IMG/VR virus record: IMGVR_UViG_3300022745_000041 | Span: 1 to 54,422 of that record | DNA from: a virus | DNA length: 54,422 bases | Reading direction: 5' to 3' (one strand) | In this document: positions 22,009-32,600 of the stretch, piece after piece | How the letters are laid out: every line of letters begins with the position of its first letter | How positions within the stretch are numbered: the first letter of the stretch is position 1 | Notes under the pieces: generated by a model | What the model saw: the letters and a program-made list of their open reading frames with translations, nothing else | The model's database searches: none | What the model was told of the DNA's origin: nothing | Made by a program: the position numbers and the translations under genes

Positions 22009-24356
22009 TAGCCTTGACGCTCCCCTGTTTGGGGATCGAAGTAGCCGACGAATGTGGTCCGTGTTCCACTCGCGAAATCTCGACCAAGCAACGCTTGTTG
22101 TTGATCGGTCAGGCCGTGCGCTCTCGCCGCGTCTGGCAAACTCCTTGGCGTGAATTCCACGAATGACGTCGTGCGATAAGTCGGCACCAACGGCTTGATC
22201 TTCAATGCTTTCTTGAGTGCGTCAACATCTTGCCCCATGATCTGCAATTGATCGGAACTCATAACGAGCGTTGTCGTCTGATCGGTGAAGTTGTATTCCG
22301 TTTCCGTGAGCCATGCCCCGGCGGATTCCCAGCCCGTTGTGAGCGTTGCTCCGTCAGCGTCAACAGCTTCGATGTTGATTCGCTTCGAGAGAAACAGATA
22401 GTCCCATTTCATCCCTGAGATATTACACCCGCCCGCGAAGATAATATCACACAGTTGAGCGTGAAGGTTAGTGGCCAGTGCCGTATATTGCGCAACACGG
22501 TCTAAGCCCCACGATATAGCATCGCCTGCGGTATGCGTTGCTGTTGCTGCCGATGTTGTCCATGTCAAACCGCTAATGCCTGTCACCGTTAGCGTTTCGC
22601 TGCCAATCAATGCCGTGAATGGCGTTGCCGGGAAGCCGATTGAACTTGTGACAGCGAACGACGTCGCGCCGATAGAAGTGCTGGCCGTGATAGTTGTCAT
22701 CTGTCCTGACAGTGACGGATTCCGCATGTATTCGAGCGAAAGCAACTCATCGTTGATGCGTTTTGTCTTGCTGATGTTAGCCACGCTGTATGCGGTCCCG
22801 CTGTAGCCGCTTGACGGATAGCGGACCATCAACGGATTTCCAGGCGTGCAATAAATCAACTTCACGTCATCGGGCACTTCGCTATGCGGCCCCGTGAGTC
22901 CGCCCACAAGTGGCGGGTTTGGGTTGTAGCGATTGGCGTAGACGCCATCCGGCCAATAGATAACGCCATCACGATAGTCGAAAGACGCCCCACGCACGGT
23001 CTGCCACCGACCGTCGCCCATGTTGTTATGTGGCCAGCGTGCTAGAAAACAAGGTTGATAGGTCGTTTCGTAACCTGTGCTATGGATCGTGTAGCCGGTA
23101 CTCGGTGAACCCGATATCGCGTCCACGTTCGGCGCGGTGTACGGGTCTTTCATAAGCGGGAGAATCCGCCGTTTGTTGGTATCAGTGACTTGGTATCGGT
23201 TCTTGCCGTAAACGAGCACGCCCGCACCCCAGGACTCCAGAACCGGCCCCGTCGATATGTCCGTGAGTCCGCCGTTCAACAGCGTGCATTCGGCACCGGG
23301 ATAGATCGTCGCTCCGCTTGCGTGCGCGTACTGTGTTGCAACCACGGTCAGTGTTGTGCCGCTGATGCCCGTGATCTCGATAACCTCGCCGTCACAGATT
23401 GCGAAGCCGGGATCAGTGAAGCCGGTTGCGGACGTGACGCTCAGTGTTGTGGCACCGGCGGAAGCACTACTGGCCAGTGTGGTCGAGATTGTCGGGTGAG
23501 CGTGGTATTCATCCCATTGAATCGCAACTGGCGGACCATAGATTTCAACAGCCGTGTAGCGATCCTCAACCGACCGATGCAATTGAAACGATAACACAAC
23601 GTCCGTCGCGGTCGGATCGTTCAACGTCAAGTCGACTTCGGTTGCCGACTTCAGATTGACGATCCGCCAGTAGCGTGTTCCCGGCTCCCATACTAGCCGA
23701 TGCGTTGGGTAGTATTGCCTCAAGAGTCTTTGAATCGCGGAACGAACGCCCTCAGATTCACAGACGAACTTCTCTTGCGGGATCGTTGTGAGGGCGTTCA
23801 AGTCGCCGATGACATACGGCACGTCACCATAGTTGCAACTGTATTCAGACCGCAGCGCCACAGTCTGGTAGTCGAGCATCAATTTAATGATCTTGCCGAC
23901 CGTCAGGCCGTAATCGGCTTGCCATATCCAGTCTTGATCATTATCCACCCAGCAATTGACCGCAAAGAATGGTCGCCCGCCCGTGACAGGAACCGGCAAG
24001 CCACCACTGAGTTCCCAGCCATATGACATTAGCGGGAAGTTGGTGTAGCCAGTGGGATCAATCGCGGTGAACTTCACACCGATCGAATCGCTGCCGGGTT
24101 CGATATGCACGATCCCTTCAAACAACGGATCGACGCCACTCGCGTAATCGTCGGCGCGTAGCCGAATCAGTACGTGATCAGCCACGTTACCGATCGTTGA
24201 ACCGCTGATGATGTGCTGCGGCACCTGAGCCGAGAACGTCAGCGTGTGCGGGTTCGTCATCGACGTTTTCAAGACAATGTCGCAAATGCCAGCGGCGTCA
24301 ATGTCGATCGACTGCCAAGCAGAACCATCCCAGCGATCGAGATACGGAATAGACAA
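22008..24356 (-). CDS. Tail hub/baseplate protein (782 aa)
   Basis: A large protein with an N-terminal strand-rich region (PYLDRWDGSAWQSIDID, DPLFEGIVHIEPGSD) of the kind found in hub proteins. It is followed by central domains with repeated TTLSVTSATGF and TSFAVTSSIGF motifs (paired beta modules) and a C-terminal part with YRTTSFVEFTPRSLPD. It lies after the tape-measure gene, as tail-tip genes do. The start is TTG at 24356, preceded by a hairpin whose loop carries GGGGC. An ATG in another frame nearby is not used. Function within the tip is inferred from order. Confidence 0.72.
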   Translation of the reverse strand: MSIPYLDRWDGSAWQSIDIDAAGICDIVLKTSMTNPHTLTFSAQVPQHIISGSTIGNVADHVLIRLRADDYASGVDPLFEGIVHIEPGSDSIGVKFTAIDPTGYTNFPLMSYGWELSGGLPVPVTGGRPFFAVNCWVDNDQDWIWQADYGLTVGKIIKLMLDYQTVALRSEYSCNYGDVPYVIGDLNALTTIPQEKFVCESEGVRSAIQRLLRQYYPTHRLVWEPGTRYWRIVNLKSATEVDLTLNDPTATDVVLSFQLHRSVEDRYTAVEIYGPPVAIQWDEYHAHPTISTTLASSASAGATTLSVTSATGFTDPGFAICDGEVIEITGISGTTLTVVATQYAHASGATIYPGAECTLLNGGLTDISTGPVLESWGAGVLVYGKNRYQVTDTNKRRILPLMKDPYTAPNVDAISGSPSTGYTIHSTGYETTYQPCFLARWPHNNMGDGRWQTVRGASFDYRDGVIYWPDGVYANRYNPNPPLVGGLTGPHSEVPDDVKLIYCTPGNPLMVRYPSSGYSGTAYSVANISKTKRINDELLSLEYMRNPSLSGQMTTITASTSIGATSFAVTSSIGFPATPFTALIGSETLTVTGISGLTWTTSAATATHTAGDAISWGLDRVAQYTALATNLHAQLCDIIFAGGCNISGMKWDYLFLSKRINIEAVDADGATLTTGWESAGAWLTETEYNFTDQTTTLVMSSDQLQIMGQDVDALKKALKIKPLVPTYRTTSFVEFTPRSLPDAARAHGLTDQQQALLGRDFASGTRTTFVGYFDPQTGERQG

Positions 24357-24361
24357 GTTGG

Positions 24362-24382
24362 CATCTCAGTGCCCCTGAGATG
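24362..24382 (-). promoter_or_regulatory. RBS-containing hairpin before the hub gene
   Basis: A perfect 8-bp stem CATCTCAG/CTGAGATG holds GGGCA in the loop, so the AGGGG ribosome-binding site spans the stem edge and the loop. The TTG start lies five bases beyond the stem. The same layout precedes the portal gene (48922-48943), with shared CTCAGGGGCA and CTGAG. Translational control by folding or a binding protein is inferred. Confidence 0.65.
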
Positions 24383-24407
24383 TTGTGTGGTTGTGTTATT
24401 CAAAAAA

Positions 24408-24650
24408 TCAGTTTGCTGCCGGTTCGTATCGCCTCTCGAAAACGTCGGCAGCACACGGGTAAGCTCGCGTTCCGTCGCCGGGAGGGTCTTCAAGAATGAC
24501 GTACTCGCCAGAATTCACGTCCACCTCTTGCCCTTGGATCGTGACGACGTATGCGGTCCCGTCTTCTCGCGTTCGCACACCAATTGGCGATGTTGCTGGA
24601 TGCTCGAAGCGGTTTGCTTCAACGATGACTGTCTTGCTTCTGTACTTCAT
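24408..24650 (-). CDS. Phage protein of the PGDYG-like type (80 aa)
   Basis: Begins MKYRSKTVIVEANRFE and ends YPCAADVFERRYEPA, with SGEYVILEDPPGDG between. This matches a widespread small phage protein, annotated in many genomes only as a conserved domain (PGDYG-like), with unknown function. The ribosome-binding site AAGGGG is strong. It lies between tape measure and hub, so it may help tail assembly or be an accessory. Confidence 0.75.
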   Translation of the reverse strand: MKYRSKTVIVEANRFEHPATSPIGVRTREDGTAYVVTIQGQEVDVNSGEYVILEDPPGDGTRAYPCAADVFERRYEPAAN

Positions 24651-24659
24651 GTTATCCCC

Positions 24660-24740
24660 TTATCGTTTCGGCGGAGACCAAGGAGGCGGAGGCATCGGAG
24701 GTCTGTCTGAATTGCGTGGCAACGGTTGTTTTGAACCCAT
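24660..24740 (-). CDS. Possible tiny Pro-rich protein (26 aa)
   Basis: Reads MGSKQPLPRNSDRP then PPPPWSPPKR and stop. The stop runs into the AAGGGG of the next gene. It has no good ribosome-binding site, and it could be a non-coding spacer. Its unusual but orderly composition makes it worth listing. Confidence 0.35.
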   Translation of the reverse strand: MGSKQPLPRNSDRPPMPPPPWSPPKR

Positions 24741-24750
24741 ACAGAACCAC

Positions 24751-27700
24751 TTATACCCCAGCCGAACTAATGGCGCGCAGTCTAGCAGAATTATCTTCTC
24801 GTGCGAACTGCGCTGCCGTGTTATTGATATGACCTGTGATCTGAGCCACTACGTCATGCAGTGCAACATGCCGATTCGCTTGGTCGGTGACTAGCTTCGT
24901 GAGCGATCCCAGCGCTGCGACAACTTCCGCGTTCGCTTGTGCCTGAGCGTTAGCCATTTTGGCCATCGCGGACTCTGCGTTTTTCAGTGCTGCCGCCGAG
25001 GGGTCTTGTCCGCTCGGCGTCCGTTTAGTATCCGCTACACGATCAACATCTTGCTGGCCAGTGATCTCGGCCCGCTTCTCAGTTCTAGCCGTAACAACAA
25101 CTTCACGAGGTTTCGTCAGGTCATCAAGCTCCGCTTTTGCGTCCGCGTCGTCGATCTCGACCGGCATTGCGATCGTATCACAGCCACCGGCTCCGTTGAG
25201 TGCTTCGGGTTGCTGTGGTTGCGGGTCGGGTTGATTGTCTTCACCGAACAACACCGGTTCACGCTTGCGAACCAACGGTTGATTGTCGTCGAACAGCGGT
25301 TGCAACGGTTTCGGCAATTTCGGGCCGACAGGACGCCTACGAATCTCGGCAATTTCTTGCTCAGCCTTACGCATCCTGTGAATTAAAGCCGCCATCTCTT
25401 TGCCGTTATTTGGCAGCGGAATATCGTTTTGCTCCGCGTACTGAATGGCTTTGTCTTCGGCGTCAATCGGGTCGGCTTCTGGCTCGATTTCAACCGGCTT
25501 GGCTGGTTGCTCAAGTTTTTCTTTCGCTTTACGGAAGTCGATCGCGTCCCGATCTTGGTGTTGCCTTCGGTTCGCGTCGCCTTCCGCTTGTCGGTCAGCT
25601 TTTCGGTTCTCTACATCTTGCTGCTTGGCCCGTGCGGCATCGCGACGACGTTGCGCCACCTCGGCGGCATCACGAGGCGGATTAAGGTCATTAAGCCGCT
25701 TCTCGGCATCTGCTTTCTCGCGGTCGGCGTCCGCTTTCTGCTGAGCCATTAACCGCAATGCCTGCGCGGCCTGTGGATCAATTTGGCCACGGCGTTCGGC
25801 ATCATCAACAGCACGCTGCGCAATGCGGTTCCTGGCGTCTGCAAGTTGCCCGCCAGCTTCGCCGCGTTGTTTGTCTTGCTGGAATTTATCAAACGCATTC
25901 CGCCGAACGTCTTTGACGTCTTCGGGCTTCACGTCACGCCCGGCTTTCTTCTCGGCATCGCGAAAATTCTTTTCTGCGTCGTCTTGGACCTGCCTTGCGG
26001 CGTTTCGCTCGATGTCCTTTGGCTTCACGTTCTCGACAAGTTTTTCGCCAATCGCTGCCATGCGAGGGTCAGCTTTGAGCGCTGCTTGAAGCCTCGCGAT
26101 TCTGTCGGCCTCTTTTTGTTCCGCGAGCCGCTTTTCAACTGCGTCAGCGTCGAGCAATGCTTTCTCGCGAGCTTTACCGACCGCTTGTTCTGCCGTGATT
26201 CGCAATTGTCGTAATCGCTCGACATCTTCCACCGCTTGCCGCTGTTGTCGCGTCCGATTCTCAATCGCCTGTTTTTGCAAGTCAGCTTCTGCCTTCAGCC
26301 GCTCTTGCGTGGCTGCCTGCCATGCTGCCTGTGTCTCCTTGCGTGCTGCCACGTCTTTAGCGGTTACTCCAGCGTCGGCCTTAGCGTCCGCGTCTCTCGC
26401 GATTTGTTCACGTTTTTTAGCTTCACTCAGTGCGGCTTGCTTGTCGTCCATCAACCGTTGATCAAGGCTGGCCAGTTTCTCTGCCTGCGATTTTTGCAAT
26501 GCTTCTTGCTCAGCGATTGATTGTCGTCGCGTGGCAGCCTCGGTCTCGATTTGTGTCATCACGGCTGCGTTGTAATCATCGCGAGCTTTCTTCTTTTGCT
26601 CGTCTGTCAAGGCCGTGTTTGATTGCGCAGCATCAGCGACAAACTTCGCGACCTCAACCGCTCGATTGGCGTGTTCGTTGAGCCTCTCACGGTTGAGTTC
26701 TGCATTACGGCGATCTTGCTCAGCTTGCGGGTCATCGGTTCCTTTTGTGATACGTGATCGCTCTTGCTCGATTGACAGAATCTCTTGGAGCAAACCAGCC
26801 TGCCTGCGAAATTCGGTGTTTTGCTCACGTTGCTTCGTGAGCGATATATCAACCGCTTGTACGTTTTCAGTAATTAGGTTTTTGTGATCTTGTTCCACTT
26901 GACGTCGATCATCTGCGATGCGTTTTTTTTCGCGGTCAAGTTCCGCCTCTTGTTTAGGTGCCGATCGTTGCATGACCTGCAATCGTTGTCGCGCTTCAGC
27001 AAGCTCTCGCTCGGCATCCTGAATTTCCGCGATAGTTCTGAGCCGTTTTCGATGTTGTTCCTCATATTGGATTTGTTCAGCCAATGCGGTTGCTTTATTT
27101 TTTGCAACGATTGAATCAACCTGCGCCTGCGCTGCCTTCAGTACCTCGATTTCCTTTTCGCGGTTCTTCTTTAATCGTTCCGGATCGGCCCCATCCGCAA
27201 TTGCTTCCTTCGGCACAAAGTTGCCAATGTTCTTTCCGCCGTTTTCGATATCGAACTCAATATCGCTAATGAGTTTTTTGATCTCAGATAGCGATGTGAT
27301 TTCTTTCAAATGTTGCTGCTGTTTGCTGACCGCTCTCGCGGCATCGGCATCATCTAACGACTCAAAGGCTTTCTTTCGTTCCGCTACTTTTTCAATCTGA
27401 TCGGCAAGCTGTTTTGCTTCCGCTGTTGCAGCAAAAAAGTAATCCCCCATCTTTGCGAAAACGCCGAAACGTTGCTCAAGTTGATTCAGTCCCACTGCCA
27501 GAATAGAAACAACGCCAGCAAGACCAGCGCCGAGTCCCAGCGATTGCAAAAGCCCAGGGATGTTGTTCACGATCCCGCGTAGGCCATACTGTAGGTCGTC
27601 GGCGGCATAAGCAAGCTGCATTATACCTTGGCCGGATAGCCCGCCCGCCTTATTGATCTGACCACCAGCCGTATTCATCGCCGATCCGGCGCGATGCGCC

Positions 27701-28878
27701 GCCGCACCGACGGCATCTAAGCTGGCCACTGATTGTTGATTCGCCTTAATGAGCCGCTGAGCCTCTTGGCCAGCCTGTCCCTCTTGGTTTGCCAGATATC
27801 CAAATTCATGAGCAGCACGAAGAGCGGAACGGGCAACGTTCTCTTCCTCGGTCGCAAGATGCCGAAAATCAGCCGCCACGGAATCAAATCCGTCTGCCTG
27901 AGCAAGCAGGCTGGCGATTTGCGATCGTGCCGCCTCGGAATTGTTTCCCGTCTTGCGGATCGCTTCAGCGGCCTCGCGCGCCTTGCTTGCTAGATGATCG
28001 TTATTGTCGGCTGATGCCCAAAACTCAGTCGCTTTCGTTGCCGCCGTGACAGCCTCTTCTGATACCTTGCGAAATTCGCTAAGCGTCTTTTCAACGCCAG
28101 CCGCTTCGATAGTCGCGGTCGCTTTGACGGCGTCAATCTCTTTGATTTTGGCTTCAAGTATCTCGACCGCATTCGAGCCGCGCAGAACGTCTTTCGTGAT
28201 GTTGTCGGCAATCAAACCGAGCGGTGCCGCGTTCGGATTGATGTCCGCCGCGTCACGTAATGAGTCTGCAAACTGGAGCGCCGCGACTTGATCCTTACGA
28301 AGCACGTCTTCGATCCGCTTCAGCATCGCGAGTTCAGATTCGCTGAATCCTTTCGCGTGATCAGCCGCAAGCGATCGCATCGCCTCGTGAAGAATCTCGG
28401 TTGATTTCGCGAGCTTTGCCGTAAGCGCATCGGCTTGCTTCAGTGCCGCTTGCCGCGCGGTGTCGTCAACGGGCGGCACTGCTGCCGTGTCAATCGGCTG
28501 AACATCATTGACAACCTTTTGCACAACCGGCGGAGGCGTGTCGCGAATGATTGCTTGAGCCGCTTCCGCCGCTTGTTGTTGCCCTGGCGTTAGCGGCTTG
28601 GTCGCGTTGTCGAGAAACTTCGCTTCGGCGGCTTTGTGGCGTTGCTGGAGTTGCTCAAACTCAGCCGCCGTTTTCGCGAACTTCTCATGTTGAATATCGA
28701 GAAAGATTGCCGCGTTGTCACGTGCGAACTTCTCTTCAATCGCACGTTGTTGCGCCAGCATCTCTTGATGCTTTTGGTCAAGCGTCTGTTTTGTGGACTC
28801 CGCACCGGCCACAACACTGGCGTTGCCCGCTTGCGTTTGATCGTCAACACCAACTTGAATATCGACACGATTAGCCAT
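24751..28878 (-). CDS. Tape-measure protein (1375 aa)
   Basis: The longest gene in the window. It is almost entirely helical, with very long Glu/Lys/Arg/Gln heptad repeats, and has a hydrophobic stretch near residues 450-470 (GLGAGLAGVVSILAVGLNQL) that can serve as the membrane-inserting part. It sets tail length; at about 1.5 angstroms per residue the tail would be roughly 200 nm. The C-terminal 200 residues are more globular (PVGPKLPKPLQPLFDDNQP). Start ATG 28878 follows the previous stop directly (TAAATG), so it is coupled. Confidence 0.88.
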   Translation of the reverse strand: MANRVDIQVGVDDQTQAGNASVVAGAESTKQTLDQKHQEMLAQQRAIEEKFARDNAAIFLDIQHEKFAKTAAEFEQLQQRHKAAEAKFLDNATKPLTPGQQQAAEAAQAIIRDTPPPVVQKVVNDVQPIDTAAVPPVDDTARQAALKQADALTAKLAKSTEILHEAMRSLAADHAKGFSESELAMLKRIEDVLRKDQVAALQFADSLRDAADINPNAAPLGLIADNITKDVLRGSNAVEILEAKIKEIDAVKATATIEAAGVEKTLSEFRKVSEEAVTAATKATEFWASADNNDHLASKAREAAEAIRKTGNNSEAARSQIASLLAQADGFDSVAADFRHLATEEENVARSALRAAHEFGYLANQEGQAGQEAQRLIKANQQSVASLDAVGAAAHRAGSAMNTAGGQINKAGGLSGQGIMQLAYAADDLQYGLRGIVNNIPGLLQSLGLGAGLAGVVSILAVGLNQLEQRFGVFAKMGDYFFAATAEAKQLADQIEKVAERKKAFESLDDADAARAVSKQQQHLKEITSLSEIKKLISDIEFDIENGGKNIGNFVPKEAIADGADPERLKKNREKEIEVLKAAQAQVDSIVAKNKATALAEQIQYEEQHRKRLRTIAEIQDAERELAEARQRLQVMQRSAPKQEAELDREKKRIADDRRQVEQDHKNLITENVQAVDISLTKQREQNTEFRRQAGLLQEILSIEQERSRITKGTDDPQAEQDRRNAELNRERLNEHANRAVEVAKFVADAAQSNTALTDEQKKKARDDYNAAVMTQIETEAATRRQSIAEQEALQKSQAEKLASLDQRLMDDKQAALSEAKKREQIARDADAKADAGVTAKDVAARKETQAAWQAATQERLKAEADLQKQAIENRTRQQRQAVEDVERLRQLRITAEQAVGKAREKALLDADAVEKRLAEQKEADRIARLQAALKADPRMAAIGEKLVENVKPKDIERNAARQVQDDAEKNFRDAEKKAGRDVKPEDVKDVRRNAFDKFQQDKQRGEAGGQLADARNRIAQRAVDDAERRGQIDPQAAQALRLMAQQKADADREKADAEKRLNDLNPPRDAAEVAQRRRDAARAKQQDVENRKADRQAEGDANRRQHQDRDAIDFRKAKEKLEQPAKPVEIEPEADPIDAEDKAIQYAEQNDIPLPNNGKEMAALIHRMRKAEQEIAEIRRRPVGPKLPKPLQPLFDDNQPLVRKREPVLFGEDNQPDPQPQQPEALNGAGGCDTIAMPVEIDDADAKAELDDLTKPREVVVTARTEKRAEITGQQDVDRVADTKRTPSGQDPSAAALKNAESAMAKMANAQAQANAEVVAALGSLTKLVTDQANRHVALHDVVAQITGHINNTAAQFAREDNSARLRAISSAGV

Positions 28879-29610
28879 TTATTGCAACCAGTCTTTCAGT
28901 ACGATATCAGCCCAATCGCGGCCCGCTGTTTCGGCCTCGATTCGCCACGGGTCGGGCATGTCTGTCGGTAGTATTTGACGCTCAGCATCGAACGCCGCGC
29001 TATAGGTGCGATTATAGCCGATTGTCACCGTGCCCGCATTAACGATAAACAGGTTAGCGCCAAGACTATCGGAAGGAGTTCTTGACCAACTGTTCTCGCC
29101 GCTGTTCGGATCAGTAAAGCCGGGGCTTGCAGAGTTGATTTGCAGGCCAGTATCAACGCCGATTTCGGCTGAGGATTCTTCGTGATCAATCAAGCCTTGC
29201 AGCTTGGCGGACAGGTCTTTTCGTTCGCGTTGGAGTTGCTCAATCGCGTCATCACCGCGAATCTTTTTCCCTTGCCGCGTGATGTGATTTTTGAATCGCT
29301 CCGGGTCTGCAATTCGTCGCTTGATGTCGTCGGCTTTCTTGCGACGTTGCTCCACGATCGCACGCGCAGCCGCCCGCCGTCGCACCCTCGCTTCAAGTGT
29401 CGCTCGCGACAAATCCCGCCAGACAATTCCATCCTCAGACGATTGCTTGCGTGCCTTCGCCCGATACGCTTCCTGCACATTGGCCAGTACGGAAACGCCA
29501 ACCGCCATCGCCATTTCCGGCGCACGCTTGCGGAGTTCCTCAACAGCCCCCTTGGTGGCAAGGCCAGCTTGCTTAGCAAGCGTGTCGAGTGTCCAAATGA
29601 GTGCTGGCAT
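28879..29610 (-). CDS. Tail completion/virion morphogenesis-like protein (243 aa)
   Basis: A basic helical N-terminal half (EQRRKKADDIKRRIADPERF) is followed by SAEIGVDTGLQINS and GYNRTYSAAFDAERQILPTD-type sequence. This resembles the end of phage Mu gpG / P2 gpS-like tail completion proteins, which carry a similar late motif. The position just before the tape measure supports a tail role. Distant similarity only; confidence is moderate. Confidence 0.55.
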   Translation of the reverse strand: MPALIWTLDTLAKQAGLATKGAVEELRKRAPEMAMAVGVSVLANVQEAYRAKARKQSSEDGIVWRDLSRATLEARVRRRAAARAIVEQRRKKADDIKRRIADPERFKNHITRQGKKIRGDDAIEQLQRERKDLSAKLQGLIDHEESSAEIGVDTGLQINSASPGFTDPNSGENSWSRTPSDSLGANLFIVNAGTVTIGYNRTYSAAFDAERQILPTDMPDPWRIEAETAGRDWADIVLKDWLQ

Positions 29611-29613
29611 GTG

Positions 29614-32600
29614 TTACCCCACAGAGAAGAACGTCAGCGTGGGGAGTCCGACCGGCGTTTGGCCGTTGACCTTGATTGCATCGGCTTTGATGTTACCTGC
29701 CTCTGTGAGTGTGTCCGGCAATCGACTCGACAGATTCGCCAACATGCCTGTGACGCTATCGCCGTCAACGCTGATTTGATCATTGACCACAAGACTGTTG
29801 CCGATGCTCATTCCGCCATCAATCTTCAGTGAGTTCGCGAGATGGATATCGTAGGAGGTGTCCGAACCAATCTGAATACCGTCACTCGACACACCGTTGA
29901 TCCAAACACCAACGGCACCCTGAATAGACAAGCCTTTTCCAGTTCCTGACCCAACAATCTTAACACCCTCATTGTCTCCGCTTGCAGAAATATCTAGCGC
30001 GGGCGATCCTGTGCCGCCATAGATGCCAAAGCCGGGATTTGTTCCGCTGGAATACGCGACCAGCCCGTAGCTACCGCCAACTACTAATCCGCAGCCGCCT
30101 GCCTGCGACTCCAGGAACGCACCGTCAGACGTCGCAGACGTGGCATAAATACCTCGCCCTGACGTCGAACCACTGGCAATCTTAAGTCCGTCACCATACT
30201 GGCCAGCGGAAATATGAACGCCTTCGCCAGTCCCATTTCCGGTGATTGAAACCGCCGCAGTATCGGCGATTGACTGCGTGATGTTTAGTCCAGCTTCGAG
30301 GTTCACGGCACCGTCAATTTTCAATCCGTGAACGTGAGCAGCCCACCCTTCACCACCAGAGAGGATGTCGAGACCACAGCCAGCGCCGTTCGTCTGCAAC
30401 GTCACTGCCGATCCTGTTGACTGACCGCCCCATATATGCAGGCCGCTTGAATCATGTCCCGCATAAAGGACAACCGCGTCAGAACTGACAGACTGAGCGT
30501 AGATCGCGTTCTGCTGAGCAAAGATGTCGAACCCGTTTTGGCCAGCATACATCAGCACGCAGTGGCCGCTATCGGAGTGCATATCCAATGCAGGTCCAGC
30601 CCCGTTGCCAACCAGCCTTAATGCCGTGGCGTTCGTGGCGCTCGGCGACACAACGACCGACCCCGTAAACGTGATGTCGTTCGGCTGGGCCGCATTCAGG
30701 GTCACATCAGCAACTACCGGTTTACCGCCAGTCAGCGTCACTGCCGATTCATTGCTACCTGCGTCTTGGAATGCAGCGGTTGCTACGACCGGCAACCCAG
30801 TGCTATCGGAGTTCAATACGGGTTGGCTGTTCCACTTAGACACCTCGACTCGCAGATGCCCATTGCCGTCCTCTGCTGCTGTTTCCCCATTGATTTGCGT
30901 GACGTTCGCTTGGACCGTAGTTCCTTGCGGCATCACATAGTCACCACTCACGAACGAGACGACACCAGCAGTGCCGGTATCTACCGCCACGTCATGCCCG
31001 TTGATTCCCATCAACTCTGCTTGCACGCCTCGCCCGTTATTGACGACTCGGCCAGAGAGGTCAGTCAGTGTGGTCTCGTCAGCAATGTTGTTCGCAGGCA
31101 ACTTGTTGTAGATCGCCGTCAGATTTGTTCGGTCGGTAGAACTAAAAGAAACCGATCCATTAGCATTAACCTGTGGCTGAGTCACTGCCACGAAATTGGA
31201 CGCCACGGAATTTGTCGTTGTCGTTCCAGCGAACTTCATGACGAGCGGCTCAAGCGTTGCATTGCTGGCCACGGTATATGTTGCCGTGTAAGTTCCGGTT
31301 GATCCATGAGTCCATCCGCTGAAATGCGCGCTGCGGTCGGTGCCGACTGCATTGGTGATCGTGCTCGTGATTATCCCGCCGTCAGCATCCTGTAGTTGTC
31401 CGTTTTCATTCCAGATGTACAGAGTCAATGGGTAAGCGGTGTCTGTTCCTTCGACTGGATAAACAAGCGACGTCACAACCAAGGCGTTCGGCATCGACTG
31501 CGTGAAGTTCACGATATCGGCATGAGACGAGACATTGCCGCCCACATTCAGATTATCGAGATACCCACCACGAGCCGAAGTTAATCGACCAAGCAAAGTT
31601 GTTGTTCCCGCTGTATCGGAATTCAGCGTGACAGTGGAATTGATTGCGTTCGCCGTTGTCTGCAACGCTGACACAGCAGACGCAGACGCCAGCGTTGATC
31701 CGGGGTCATGGCCAGCCAGAGTTCCGAGATTCGTTGCGAGCGTCCCTGTCCACGTTGCCGTTGAAAGCGCCGTCGCCGCCAGTGCCGCGTTATCCGTGCC
31801 TCGCATGTCTGTGTTGGTCGTCGTTGTATCCACCAGTGTAACGCGGGCCAGCGTTGCCGCTTTCTGTGTGGTCGTGAAGTCCATTGCCGCGTTGAACGCA
31901 AACGACGACGAATTTAGAGCATACGCCCCACCAGTGACCTGAGCCTGAGTGAGCGTCGAGGTTCCTCGGCTGCTGATTGTCGCATCGAGATACGTTCCGG
32001 TCGCCGAGTTGATCGTGTTTGCCGTTGTCTGCAATGTGGACAGTGCCGTTGCCGTTGCCGCTGCCGCCGTCCCGCCTACGTACACACCGACAGTTACGCC
32101 AGCCGCGCAAGTCACGGTCTGCGTTTTGATAGTCTGCAAATCTGCCGCAACATTGCCGGTGACATCGGAAGCCGCCAGCGTCGCCGGAACCTTACCACTC
32201 GAAAGGTTGACCTGCCCTGTGCCAGTGCCGACCGACAACAACACGCTCGCACCAAGATCACGAGCCGTTTGGGCAGTAGCTGCCCCTGATGGACCAGCCT
32301 TCACCGTCGTTGAATCAACCAGGCCAGACGAGTCAATCACCATATCCTTAGTGTCAGTCCAGATCACACCCTTCGCAGCAACGCTGCTCACTGTCGCTGA
32401 AATCTCAAGATCGACGACATCGCCAACCGCCAACGTCGGAAGCGTCACCTGTGCTTTGTATGATCCCGTTGCCACGTTCGTGACCGTCACGGTCGCCGCA
32501 TCAGCAACGCCATTCACATACAGCGTACCTGTTGGCAGTGAGTCTGCATTCGAGGCGGCACCTGTTGAAAAAACCGATGTCGTGAACTTCTTGGTAATGC

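Noticed and set aside
24269-24493. Frame with an ATG close to the hub start
   Set aside because: It overlaps the start of the hub and the next gene in another frame and reads unnaturally; the hub start is the TTG after the hairpin.
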